DNA of 64,000 nt from Campylobacterales bacterium. GTDB lineage: Bacteria > Campylobacterota > Campylobacteria > Campylobacterales > Sulfurimonadaceae. Where the stretch lies: the NCBI GenBank assembly GCA_026390115.1, contig JAPLGO010000034.1:1-64000 (forward strand). Direction: 5' to 3'. The position numbers and the translations under genes are program-made. Positions 1-6,496 of this stretch are shown here, piece after piece (within the stretch, counting starts at the first letter, position 1; every line of letters starts with the position of its first letter). The notes beneath the pieces are model-generated. The model did no database searches and was not told where the DNA came from. It saw only the letters and a program-made list of their open reading frames with translations.

Positions 1-159
1 ACTTTTGTAGGTGATGGCACTAGATTTATATATTTATGGAAAGATCCAAAAGGTAATGTACGCTATAGCTTTAATCTACTTGACTCTAAACCTTATTCTG
101 CCAAGATAGCGAATATAAATAGTGTACTAAATGAGCATTTTCATTTTAAGTTCCGTTGA
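1..159 (+). CDS. C-terminal fragment of an unidentified protein (cut by window edge)
   Basis: An open frame runs in from the left edge and stops at a TGA at 157-159, giving 52 visible residues. It includes a stretch like GTRFIYLWKDPKGNVRY. I do not recognise the family. The last few residues (after about position 148) are read through the broken end of an IS3-type transposase remnant, so the natural C-terminus may have been lost when that element inserted or was rearranged. A coding frame is plausible because it is open from base 1 and has ordinary composition, but 52 residues is weak evidence. It could equally be part of a type I secreted protein whose tail now lies at 471-566. Confidence 0.35.
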   Translation, partial: TFVGDGTRFIYLWKDPKGNVRYSFNLLDSKPYSAKIANINSVLNEHFHFKFR

Positions 160-414
160 GTTTAAGATAGAAGCAGTAAAGCAAGTTACAGTGAATGGTT
201 ATAGCATAAAAGAGACAGCCGAGCGTTTAGGCGTAAATATAGAGTCTTTGAGAAACTGGGTAAAGAAGTTTGAATCTCCAGAAGCAATAGCTAAGAATAA
301 TCAAGCATTATCCTCTCATGAGGAGATAAAATCCAAAAAGAGCTCAAAAGAGTTACAGAGGAGCGCGACATTTTAAAAAAGGCCGCAGCGTACTTTGCAA
401 GCCACCCAAATTAA
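149..414 (+). pseudogene. IS3-type OrfA transposase pseudogene, truncated and frameshifted
   Basis: This is the helix-turn-helix regulator/transposase subunit of an IS3 element. The recognition helix region RLGVNIESLRNWVKKF is intact, but the 5' end is missing (no native start codon; the ATG at 131 belongs to flanking DNA) and the reading frame shifts near position 330 within an A-rich tract. The leucine-zipper-like tail ERDILKKAAAYF follows in the shifted frame. IS3 elements use programmed -1 frameshifting between orfA and orfB, but the break here lies inside orfA, upstream of the orfA/orfB overlap, so I read it as decay. Confidence 0.75.
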
Positions 415-474
415 AGTATGCGTTTATAAAAGAATACAGCGAATATTACACAGTGAGAAGACTGTGTACTTTAG
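149..474 (+). mobile_element. Remnant of an IS3-family insertion sequence (orfA plus start of orfB)
   Basis: From about 149 the frame reads SVEFKIEAVKQVTVNG, the start of an IS3-type OrfA helix-turn-helix protein, and continues through ETAERLGVNIESLRNWVKKF. It breaks near 330 by a small deletion. In the next frame it resumes as KELKRVTEERDILKKAAAYF and stops at 412-414. The overlapping orfB frame starts at about 408 (KLKYAFIKEYSEYYTVRRL) and is lost after about 470. The first residues of OrfA, the catalytic DDE part of OrfB and both terminal inverted repeats are missing. The element is therefore dead. The presence of both orfA and orfB in the usual overlapping arrangement supports IS3 family assignment. 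Confidence 0.85.
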
Positions 475-566
475 CTGCAACATTAGATCAAATTGTTAAA
501 ATTACAGGTACTCATGACTTGTCAACTTCAACAATGAGTGCAGCTGCACTTCTTACAATAGCTTAA
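471..566 (+). pseudogene. Possible C-terminal tail of a disrupted protein
   Basis: After the IS3 orfB similarity ends, the same frame continues for about 31 residues (AATLDQIVKITGTHDLST then a Ser/Ala-rich tail) to a TAA at 564-566. A strong terminator follows 60 bp later, as expected after a real gene end. The small, hydroxyl-rich, aliphatic tail resembles C-termini of some type I secreted surface proteins, but this is a guess from composition. It may be the other half of the gene whose fragment ends near 150. Confidence 0.3.
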
Positions 567-627
567 TTCTTTTCTCTCGTTCCACCTCTCCTGAGGTGAA
601 ATGAATCCAAAAGCCCAAAAAGCTTTC

Positions 628-666
628 AAGCCTCACTTTCTCTTAGGAGTTGGTGAGGCTTTTTTC
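628..666 (+). terminator. Rho-independent terminator
   Basis: Perfect 9-bp inverted repeat AAGCCTCAC (628-636) and GTGAGGCTT (653-661) with a 16-nt loop, followed directly by a T-run on the plus strand. It closes whatever transcript carried the fragment ending at 566. A second small hairpin (CACCTC, 583-588, with GAGGTG, 593-598) lies just upstream and lacks a T-run. Confidence 0.8.
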
Positions 667-890
667 GTTTCTACTCAATTTTTACTCATCCCTCCACCAC
701 ATCCCATAAAACACTTTCATCAATACAAATCATTATCCAAACTCATTTCGTGATTCCTAGCGTCTCTTAGAACTTAACTGAACCTGAAACATAAAAATAA
801 GAAATTTGAAAGGATGGTTAATTAGTTGATACAATAATTTGGAGATTATTTATAAACTTTGTGCGATTGGTTTGTGGATGGTAATGTGGG
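667..890. other. Intergenic, no gene seen
   Basis: This stretch between the terminator at 628-666 and the hairpin at 891-914 is rich in stop codons in all frames. I see no RNA gene, repeat or convincing promoter in it. Confidence 0.5.
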
Positions 891-914
891 AAAGGCGATG
901 TATATGACGCCTTT
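891..914 (-). terminator. Hairpin behind first toxin-antitoxin cassette
   Basis: AAAGGCG (891-897) pairs with CGCCTTT (908-914) around a 10-nt loop. It lies 52 bp beyond the stop codon of the minus-strand RelE-type toxin gene and probably terminates that operon; the symmetric A/T flanks would allow use from either strand. A similar hairpin (1576-1599) follows the second cassette. Confidence 0.45.
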
Positions 915-965
915 TGATATATTTAGTAGTTAGAAATCTGCGATAGATTATTGAAATTTATACGG

Positions 966-1289
966 TTAAATCTGTTTAAGTAATTCGTTGATTCTTAATT
1001 CGCTAATACTATCTAATTCAGATTTTGAATAGATAGTGAGAAGATAAATGTTCTCTTCAGAATCAATATAATAAGTGATTACTCTAAATCCACCGCTCTT
1101 TCCTGTTGGAATAGATGAGTTTGCTAATCGTATTTTATAACAACCGTTGACAATATGAGTCCCACTTTTTGGATTCTCTTTTAACTCAGAAATTAGCTTA
1201 TTTAAATCAATTTTGATGTTACGATATTTTTTATGTAGTCTCTTAATATTATCATTAAATTCATCAATAGCTAAAACATTACAACTCAT
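966..1289 (-). CDS. RelE/HigB-type toxin (type II toxin-antitoxin)
   Basis: A 107-residue basic protein with the motif GKSGGFRVITYY followed by an acidic turn and LLTIYSKSE, typical of the RelE-like family (Pfam RelE, HigB-like) of ribosome-dependent or free mRNA endonucleases. Length matches the family. The gene overlaps the end of the upstream antitoxin frame by 11 bp (start at 1289, antitoxin stop at 1279), the usual translational coupling in such pairs. The Arg of FRV and the Lys-rich N-terminal half fit an RNA-binding toxin. Expected role: growth arrest by mRNA cleavage when the antitoxin is degraded. Whether it is active cannot be seen. Neighbouring cassette 1607-2092 carries an unrelated toxin subtype behind the same promoter block. 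Confidence 0.85.
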   Translation of the reverse strand: MSCNVLAIDEFNDNIKRLHKKYRNIKIDLNKLISELKENPKSGTHIVNGCYKIRLANSSIPTGKSGGFRVITYYIDSEENIYLLTIYSKSELDSISELRINELLKQI

Positions 1290-1500
1290 TCAATAACTCT
1301 TCAATCGGTCTCGCTTTAAGTTTACCTTCTTTGATAAGATTCATCTGTCTCACAGCTTCAGAGAGGCTATTCTCAACTTCTATCGGTGAGAGTGAATCAT
1401 CTTCTCTTATGACTACCCCCTCACTTTTAAAATTATTTAACATTGATAAAATTTTATTTAAGATACTCTCGTTTGGTATGTCAATTGTCACTGTATGCAT
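1279..1500 (-). CDS. Antitoxin of the first RelE-type cassette
   Basis: A small acidic protein (73 residues) starting at the ATG at 1500; an AAGGGG ribosome site lies 6-11 bases upstream. A longer TTG start at 1515 would sit on top of that site, so I reject it. The N-terminal half (TIDIPNESILNKILSMLNNFKSE) closely parallels that of the antitoxin at 1871-2092, whereas the C-terminal half (EAVRQMNLIKEGKLKARPIEELLNEL) differs. In type II antitoxins the N-terminus usually binds the operator and the C-terminus wraps the toxin, so the pattern fits shared regulation with different toxin partners. Transcribed from the TATAAT-containing block at 1501-1580. Confidence 0.8.
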   Translation of the reverse strand: MHTVTIDIPNESILNKILSMLNNFKSEGVVIREDDSLSPIEVENSLSEAVRQMNLIKEGKLKARPIEELLNEL

Positions 1501-1580
1501 CTTCAACCCCTTCAAGGAATTATTTTCTTAAATATCATTATACAGAAATTCAAATAACGAAATGATTATCAGAAGAAAGA
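1501..1580 (-). repeat. 80-bp promoter/leader repeat, copy A
   Basis: This block upstream of the first antitoxin is 78/80 identical to 2093-2172 upstream of the second. The only differences are at the two bases near 1536-1537. On the minus strand it holds a -10 box TATAAT (1542-1537), the AAGGGG ribosome site next to the ATG, and a short near-palindrome TGATAATCA that could be an operator. The identity ends at the start codon, so the block looks like a duplicated regulatory module. Confidence 0.85.
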
Positions 1581-1599
1581 CGACATATAGGTCGCCTTT
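1576..1599 (-). terminator. Hairpin behind second toxin-antitoxin cassette
   Basis: AAAGACGAC (1576-1584) pairs with GTCGCCTTT (1591-1599) with one A-C mismatch and a 6-nt loop. It lies 8 bp beyond the toxin stop at 1607 and partly overlaps the upstream end of repeat copy A. It resembles the hairpin at 891-914 in sequence and position, so both cassettes seem to have the same promoter-antitoxin-toxin-hairpin plan. Confidence 0.45.
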
Positions 1600-1606
1600 A
1601 ATGTAG

Positions 1607-1867
1607 TTAGTATATGTCACCTCTGTTGTCTGCATCCTCCATGTAGATGATTAATTGTTCATCTACAACATCGTACAAAAATTTATAGTCTCCTATTCTG
1701 AGTCTAAAACCTTTTTGATTTATCATCTTCTTAACATCAACTTCATTATTGGATGTATAAGGATTTATCATTAGTTGGTCAAACTTTTTTTTGATTCTCA
1801 ATTTATCTTTTTTGTTGCGACTATTGATAAATTTAATTACTTTTTTATGAGGAATTATTGAATACAC
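1607..1867 (-). CDS. ParE/RelE-type toxin (second cassette)
   Basis: An 86-residue basic protein. The C-terminal half FRLRIGDYKFLYDVVDEQ plus a terminal NRGDIY matches the RelE/ParE superfamily signature (RxGxYRxxYxxxD ... HRxxxY), and the length is typical. It starts 3 bp after the antitoxin stop. By family it either cleaves translated mRNA (RelE) or poisons gyrase (ParE); short proteins with RIGDYRxLY patterns are more often RelE-like, but I cannot decide. It is not closely similar to the toxin at 966-1289, even though the promoter blocks are nearly identical. Confidence 0.85.
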   Translation of the reverse strand: MYSIIPHKKVIKFINSRNKKDKLRIKKKFDQLMINPYTSNNEVDVKKMINQKGFRLRIGDYKFLYDVVDEQLIIYMEDADNRGDIY

Positions 1868-1870
1868 TAA

Positions 1871-2092
1871 TTAATTCCAGTTAATATCATTGAGATGACC
1901 ATAATTTTCTGGATGTGATTTTCTCTCTTCTCTGCCTCTTAAAATATATTTGTAATCTTCATCATCGGGTGTAACAACTTCAATATCTAAAGTATCACTT
2001 CTGTCAACAATTTTAACCTCTGATTTGAAACTATTTAACATATTCATAATCTTATCCAACGCAGATTCTTTAACATCTATGGTTAACAACAT
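1871..2092 (-). CDS. Antitoxin of the second cassette
   Basis: A 73-residue acidic protein starting at the ATG at 2092, directly behind the AAGGGG site of repeat copy B. Its first 30 residues (LLTIDVKESALDKIMNMLNS) parallel the first antitoxin; the tail is acidic then aromatic/Asn-rich (HPENYGHLNDINWN) and unlike the other. This fits duplication of the regulatory half with replacement of the toxin-binding half. It sits 3 bp from the toxin gene in one operon. Confidence 0.78.
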   Translation of the reverse strand: MLLTIDVKESALDKIMNMLNSFKSEVKIVDRSDTLDIEVVTPDDEDYKYILRGREERKSHPENYGHLNDINWN

Positions 2093-2172
2093 CTTCAACC
2101 CCTTCAAGGAATTATTTTCTTAAATATGGTTATACAGAAATTCAAATAACGAAATGATTATCAGAAGAAAGA
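2093..2172 (-). repeat. 80-bp promoter/leader repeat, copy B
   Basis: Second copy of the toxin-antitoxin promoter block (see 1501-1580); 78/80 identical. Its -10 box reads TATAAC on the minus strand instead of TATAAT, so this promoter may be slightly weaker. Confidence 0.85.
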
Positions 2173-2329
2173 TGTCTTTTAAAATACTTTTCATAACATA
2201 AAATAACTTTCCAACAACCTTACAGCTCCCTTAAAATTGAACTTCCGTCATAGGTATTTCGTAGGTGTGCTTTTATTGACTTATTTTCTTCGTCACTCTT
2301 TAATCCTATAAAGCAAAAGAGGTTATCCT

Positions 2330-2503
2330 ATGCCAAAAGTAAAACTCACTCCGACTTTCGTTAAAAAAACACTCTGTAGTGATGATAAATTAAAAGTTGA
2401 TTACTTTGATACTGATACCAGGAAAAAAAGTGTCAGGCACTCTTTTAAGCAACTCAGTTTATTAACCAACACCTTAATCTTTCTAAAATTTTTTTACGTG
2501 TAA
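2330..2503 (+). pseudogene. N-terminal stub of a tyrosine integrase
   Basis: A start ATG behind an AAGAGG site opens a 57-codon frame beginning MPKVKLTPTFVKKTLC and including KVDYFDTDTR, the usual beginning of phage/island integrases with the DUF4102 arm-binding domain. After about residue 31 the similarity stops abruptly at a small inverted repeat (AGTG/CACT around 2431-2442) and the frame closes at TAA 2501-2503. No core-binding or catalytic domain follows, so the gene is truncated. It suggests that 1-2.5 kb is the wreck of an older island. Confidence 0.65.
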
Positions 2504-2505
2504 AT

Positions 2506-2517
2506 ATGTTATAACAT
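2506..2517 (+). promoter_or_regulatory. Palindrome at the likely promoter of the DUF4214 gene
   Basis: ATGTTATAACAT is a perfect 12-bp palindrome that includes a TATAAC -10-like hexamer, 37 bp before the start codon at 2554. It could be a -10 box within an operator; no known regulator is assigned. Confidence 0.35.
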
Positions 2518-2553
2518 TATGTATTCGAATCAATAATAAAATAAGGATTTACC

Positions 2554-4345
2554 ATGTCATTCTTTAACGATGTTACGAAACTTTATGTGGCTACTTTCAA
2601 TCGGGCTCCAGATGCGGCGGGATTGAATTATTGGGTTTATGACTCTGGGCTTTCGATAGAAGGGATTGCTGCGAGCTTTTTTGATCAACCAGAAACGCAG
2701 CAACTCTATCCGGTAGGTACTGCGAATGAGAATTTTATAAATTCCGTATATGATAATCTTTTTAACAGAGCTGCTGAGCAGGAAGGCTTAGATTACTGGG
2801 TAGCAGAGCTTAACAGTGGCAACATTTCTAAACAAAAATTTATCTTAGCGGTAATCAATGGAGCTCAGAACACTGCTCTGGGGCAAGATGCCACTATTTT
2901 GACAAATAAACAAACGGTAGGATTGAGCTATGTCCTTCATGGGCTCGATGATGTAGCTCTGGCTAGCTCCGTTATGTCTGTTGTTGATGCATCAGATGCA
3001 TCAGTAGAAAGCGCAGTAACATCAATCAACCAAACAGCGCCACTCAGTGAAATGAATGTGGTAACAGCAAATATTGAGGGAACTTCTCTGCGAGGAGATA
3101 TATATGATATGTCTGCTGACGGTCGCTACATAGTTTTCAGTGGATTCTCCGATGAATATTTTACACAAAGCGCTGAGTATAGTTACTACGGAGGACTGTT
3201 TCGTAAAGATATGTTTACAGGAGAAATTGAAGTCGTATCTACGGATGCTACAGGTACTGCAGCGAACGGCAATGCGCTTTATGCCAATATGAGCGATGAT
3301 GGGCGTTATATTGTATTTCAAGGAAATACTAATAATCTTGTCGAAAGTGACACAAATAATTCAATTGATATTTTTCTCAAAGACATGGATACTGGAGTGC
3401 TGCAAATCATTTCACGCAGCAGTGTTGGGGTGCAGGGAAATAACGATAGCAATGCAGTTTCTATTTCAGGAGATGGTCATTATGCAGTCTTTATGAGTGA
3501 TGCGAACAATCTTGTGGATGGAGATACAAATGGTGTTGCCGATACTTTTATCAAAGATTTGCATACTGGTGATATTGCTCGTATTTCACTTGGTGAAACA
3601 GGTGCACAAGGCAATGCTACAAGTTATGGCGGAGTATCAAGCACAGATGGACGATATGTTGCTTTTGTGAGCATCTAACCTAGTTGCAGGGGATACTAAT
3701 GGTGTGACGGATATCTTTTTATGGGATAGACAAACAGGAGGTATCACGATTGTTTCAACAACTTCAGTAGGCGCGTTAGCCACAGGCGGAAGCTCCGGTG
3801 CTAGCTCAGTTTCTATCTCAGGTGATGGACGCTATGTTGCTTTCATAGATGATGCTACCAATCTTACTACTGGTCTTAGCGGCACAGAGAATCGCTCAAT
3901 GGCGATAGATGATGTTTTTGTAAAGGATACTCAAACTGGTATATTGAAGGTAGTTTCTACAACTGCACAGGGTGCTTTGACAACTTATGGCGGTTACGAT
4001 CCTTCGATATCTGGTGATGGGACATATGTAACTTTTTCAAGCAGTTCTGCATATGTTACAGGAGATACAAATTTTTATAGAGATATTTATGTCAAGAACG
4101 TCTTAACTGGAGCTATTGAAGAGGTTTCAGTTAGTTCCACAGGGCAACAAGGTAATGGAGAGTGTAATACACCGATTATTAGTAGTGATGGAAATTATAT
4201 AGCCTTTAATAGTTGGTCTACAAATTTCGCCCAAAATGATACAAATGGATATTCGGATGGCTTTAGAGTCGGCAATCCACTTAGCAGTACACATCTTTCA
4301 ATCATAGGTGTTGCTGAATTGGCTGATGGGTCAATAATAGTGTAA
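2554..4345 (+). pseudogene. DUF4214 / beta-propeller surface protein, split by a frameshift
   Basis: The first frame (2554-3678) starts with a good ribosome site (AAGGA). It has two DUF4214-type repeats (LYVATFNRAPDAAGLNYWV near residue 10; VYDNLFNRAAEQEGLDYWV near 70), a domain found in type I secreted and S-layer-like proteins. Then come TolB/WD40-like propeller repeats, each with SxDGRYVxFxS, NLVxGDTNGVxDxFxKD and TGxxxxVS. The frame breaks at about 3669: codons for AFVS run into a premature ATC TAA. The next repeat (ASNLVAGDTNGVTDIFL) continues in another frame from 3671, as if about 5 bases were lost. The second part runs to a TAA at 4343-4345 (GIVAELADG-like hydrophobic end). No homopolymer is present at the break, so slippage is unlikely. 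It is either a pseudogene or a sequence error. Probably the intended cargo of the type I exporter at 6497-10879. Confidence 0.75.
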
Positions 4346-4375
4346 ATTTGAATTTTGAGAAATTTTTGAACAAGG

Positions 4376-4452
4376 TGGTGCCGACACGAGGATTCGAACC
4401 CCGGGCCTGCTGATTACAAATCAGCTGCTCTAGCCAACTGAGCTATGTCGGC
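4376..4452 (-). tRNA. tRNA-Thr (anticodon TGT)
   Basis: The minus strand folds as a full cloverleaf. The acceptor arm is GCCGACA (4452-4446) with TGTCGGC (4386-4380), followed by discriminator A and an encoded CCA. The D-arm contains AGCTCAGTTGGCTAGAGC. The anticodon stem-loop is CTGATTTGTAATCAG with anticodon TGT, and the T-arm contains GGGTTCGAATCC. It sits alone between the frameshifted DUF4214 gene and a plus-strand hypothetical gene. I looked for a duplicated 3' end that would mark an integration site on the left and saw none. Confidence 0.97.
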
Positions 4453-4517
4453 AAATAGTGGAGCAGAATTTTATCTAATTAAACTTCAGTAAAACTTATC
4501 TGTGTACAATTGCGCCC

Positions 4518-4970
4518 ATGAAAAGAAACATTATTGCAAACACTTTCACCCCCTCCTACGATGAACTAGAAGACAGACTGCGGCTCGTCATTAATTATCA
4601 AGACATGCAAAACAGAGTTGAATTTATGATAACAAGAAGTTTTGTGCTTAATTTAATTCCTACGGCAGAAGAGTTTATAGAGAGGAATTACATGCATGTT
4701 GAACCTCAGATAATCCAGCAAGCAGAAAACAAAAATCAAGCAATCTCAAAAACAGATAACGTAAATTTAGAACTGCTGCGAACAAATGAAGAGCTATTAA
4801 CAGAGGTCACCTTCTCTTTTGATATAAATACAAAGTTAACTATAGTAACATTTAACTCCAAAAACAGTGCGGCACAGGCTAATTTAGATGCTGTTTTGTT
4901 GTCGCAGATATTCCAAATAATAAAATCGTCTATTCCATACATTAAGTGGGGAATATCAAGCCACTTTTAA
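4518..4970 (+). CDS. Hypothetical protein, 150 residues
   Basis: I do not recognise this protein. It begins MKRNIIANTFTPSYDELEDRL and has a polar, Asn/Glu-rich middle (residues about 70-100) and a mixed beta-like C-terminal half (LTIVTFNSKNSAAQANLDAV) ending in IKWGISSHF. No signal peptide or membrane segment is visible. It lies between tRNA-Thr and the Sap-type secretion genes, same strand, 112 bp before the next start, so it may belong to that locus. Codon use is like the surrounding core genes. The pattern VxFxIT..F..NLIPTAEEFIERN suggests a small regulatory or assembly protein, but no function can be assigned. Confidence 0.7.
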   Translation: MKRNIIANTFTPSYDELEDRLRLVINYQDMQNRVEFMITRSFVLNLIPTAEEFIERNYMHVEPQIIQQAENKNQAISKTDNVNLELLRTNEELLTEVTFSFDINTKLTIVTFNSKNSAAQANLDAVLLSQIFQIIKSSIPYIKWGISSHF

Positions 4971-5082
4971 TATGTGACTATGGCACCAATTAAAAAAATA
5001 TAAACTAGTGTCGTAGTGATTTAATCTTCTTTAAAGCTAAAAAAATATATAGTACGACTTGAATCTAAAAAAGGAAATATAT

Positions 5083-6471
5083 TTGGCACGAAAGCTGAGA
5101 ATTTTTGTTGAGAACACACCGCAGCATGTTATGCTCAAAAGCATAAATGAGATGGATGTTTTTATAGATAGCAGTGATTATGAAGAGTTTTTAAATATTG
5201 TTTCTGAAACTAGTCAAAGACATGGTTTAAAAATACACTCTTATATAGTCACGAAAAACTATTTTGAATTCTTGGCTACTCCGTCAGATGTTGAGTCGCT
5301 GCCTAAATTGATGCAAAGTTTAGGCAGGAGATATGTAGGTTATTTCAATAAGAAATATAGTCGCACCGGTACAATATGGGAAGGCAGATATAAAACATCT
5401 ATAGTGGAATCGGAGCTTTACCTTTTTGATGTAATGGCTTACATCGAAAAAAAGTCAAACGATTTGAACTACAGATACAGCAGCCTCTCTAAAAATTTGT
5501 ACGATAACACTGATAAATTAGTTACGTATCATGAACTGTATAAAAAATTGGGATTTACTCAAGAAGATAGAATAAGTCTCTACTCTAAAATCTTTTTTGC
5601 AAAAACAGAGGAAGAGAAAAATTTTTTTATACAAAGTTGTCTTGAAAAACAGACCATAACAAGCAGTGCTAAGTTTATTCGAAATTTAGAACTCTTAATC
5701 GGAATGACCCTTAGTGCAAAAAAGATAGGTCGTCCAAAAATTGAAAACACACAACAAAGGAAAAAAATGTACACAAATCTACAAGTATTAGACAAAGAGA
5801 AACACAAAGAGTTTAAGATTAATCCACTTGAAAACCTCAATTTTGCAAAGCAGACAGCTTTTTTACCGGTTGTAGCAAATGAAGCAGCACTTATCGCTGC
5901 AACTTTTCCGGTAGTTTTTACATCAGAAGAAAATGCATCACTCGTTGCATTAGTCTCTCTTGGCGGTGACAGTTTAGCAATAAACAGTGAGGGCAAATGG
6001 ATAACAAGTTATATTCCTAGTTTTTTAAGAAAATACCCTTTTTCAATGGCTAGCACAAAAGAAAATGCAGACCAGAAAGTGATTCTTATAGATGAAGATT
6101 CACATCTTTTCTCAAAGTCAAAAGGGAAACAGCTCTTTAAAAAAGATGGTGAAAAATCTGAGACTTTAGAACATGCAATCAATTTTTTAACATCCCATGA
6201 ACAACAGAGCATAGTTACTAAAAACATAGTAAATGAAATTGTTCAAAGCGGCATTTTAGATGATAGAGAGATTAGTGTTGGCGAAGGTGAAGAAAAAAAA
6301 GTTTTAGTAAACGGATTTAAAGTTGTTGACAGAGAAAAACTAAACAAGCTCAGCGATGATATTTTGGCTTCTTGGGTAAGAAGAGGAATCATTACTTTTA
6401 TAGATGCACATTTGAAGTCGCTTGAAAATATACAGACACTCTTCAACTTAGCAAACCAAAGACAAAGCTAA
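5083..6471 (+). CDS. Y1 (RAYT-type) transposase-like domain fused to a SapC domain
   Basis: I place the start at TTG 5083 (MARKLRIFVENTP, the usual RAYT opening) behind AAGGAAA; an upstream in-frame TTG at 5059 lies before that site. Residues 1-125 follow the Y1/IS200-like REP-associated transposase fold: QHVMLK, RHGLKIHSYIVTKNYFEFLATP, LMQSLGRRYVGYFNKKYSRTGT, WEGRYKTSIVE. The metal-binding HxH (normally NHVHLL) is replaced by NYFEFL at about 59-64, so cleavage activity should be lost, while the Tyr-bearing RRYVGYF helix remains. Residues about 240-455 match the SapC family (FLPVVANEAALIAATFPVVF, GDSLAINSEGKWITSYIP, FLRKYPFSMAS), which accompanies S-layer/type I secretion genes in Campylobacter fetus and Caulobacter-like loci. 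It lies 25 bp before the exporter ATPase. I infer a DNA- or RNA-binding regulator or assembly factor of the secretion locus. SapC biochemistry is unknown. Confidence 0.8.
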   Translation: MARKLRIFVENTPQHVMLKSINEMDVFIDSSDYEEFLNIVSETSQRHGLKIHSYIVTKNYFEFLATPSDVESLPKLMQSLGRRYVGYFNKKYSRTGTIWEGRYKTSIVESELYLFDVMAYIEKKSNDLNYRYSSLSKNLYDNTDKLVTYHELYKKLGFTQEDRISLYSKIFFAKTEEEKNFFIQSCLEKQTITSSAKFIRNLELLIGMTLSAKKIGRPKIENTQQRKKMYTNLQVLDKEKHKEFKINPLENLNFAKQTAFLPVVANEAALIAATFPVVFTSEENASLVALVSLGGDSLAINSEGKWITSYIPSFLRKYPFSMASTKENADQKVILIDEDSHLFSKSKGKQLFKKDGEKSETLEHAINFLTSHEQQSIVTKNIVNEIVQSGILDDREISVGEGEEKKVLVNGFKVVDREKLNKLSDDILASWVRRGIITFIDAHLKSLENIQTLFNLANQRQS

Positions 6472-6496
6472 AATAAAATAATACTTAAGGACTTCC

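Noticed and set aside
1331-1531. Plus-strand ORF of 66 codons
   Set aside because: It is antisense to the first antitoxin gene and matches no pattern of a real protein.
2425-2450. Intrinsic terminator at the integrase stub
   Set aside because: The AGTG/CACT stem is only about 4-5 bp and lies inside the short frame; too weak to call.
4376-4452. tRNA-Thr as attachment site of the left accessory region
   Set aside because: I looked for a copy of its 3' end within 1-4375 and found none, so integration there is only listed as a weak idea.
5580-5996. Minus-strand ORF of 138 codons
   Set aside because: Antisense shadow of the Y1-SapC fusion gene; Ser/Phe/Cys-rich and without family resemblance.
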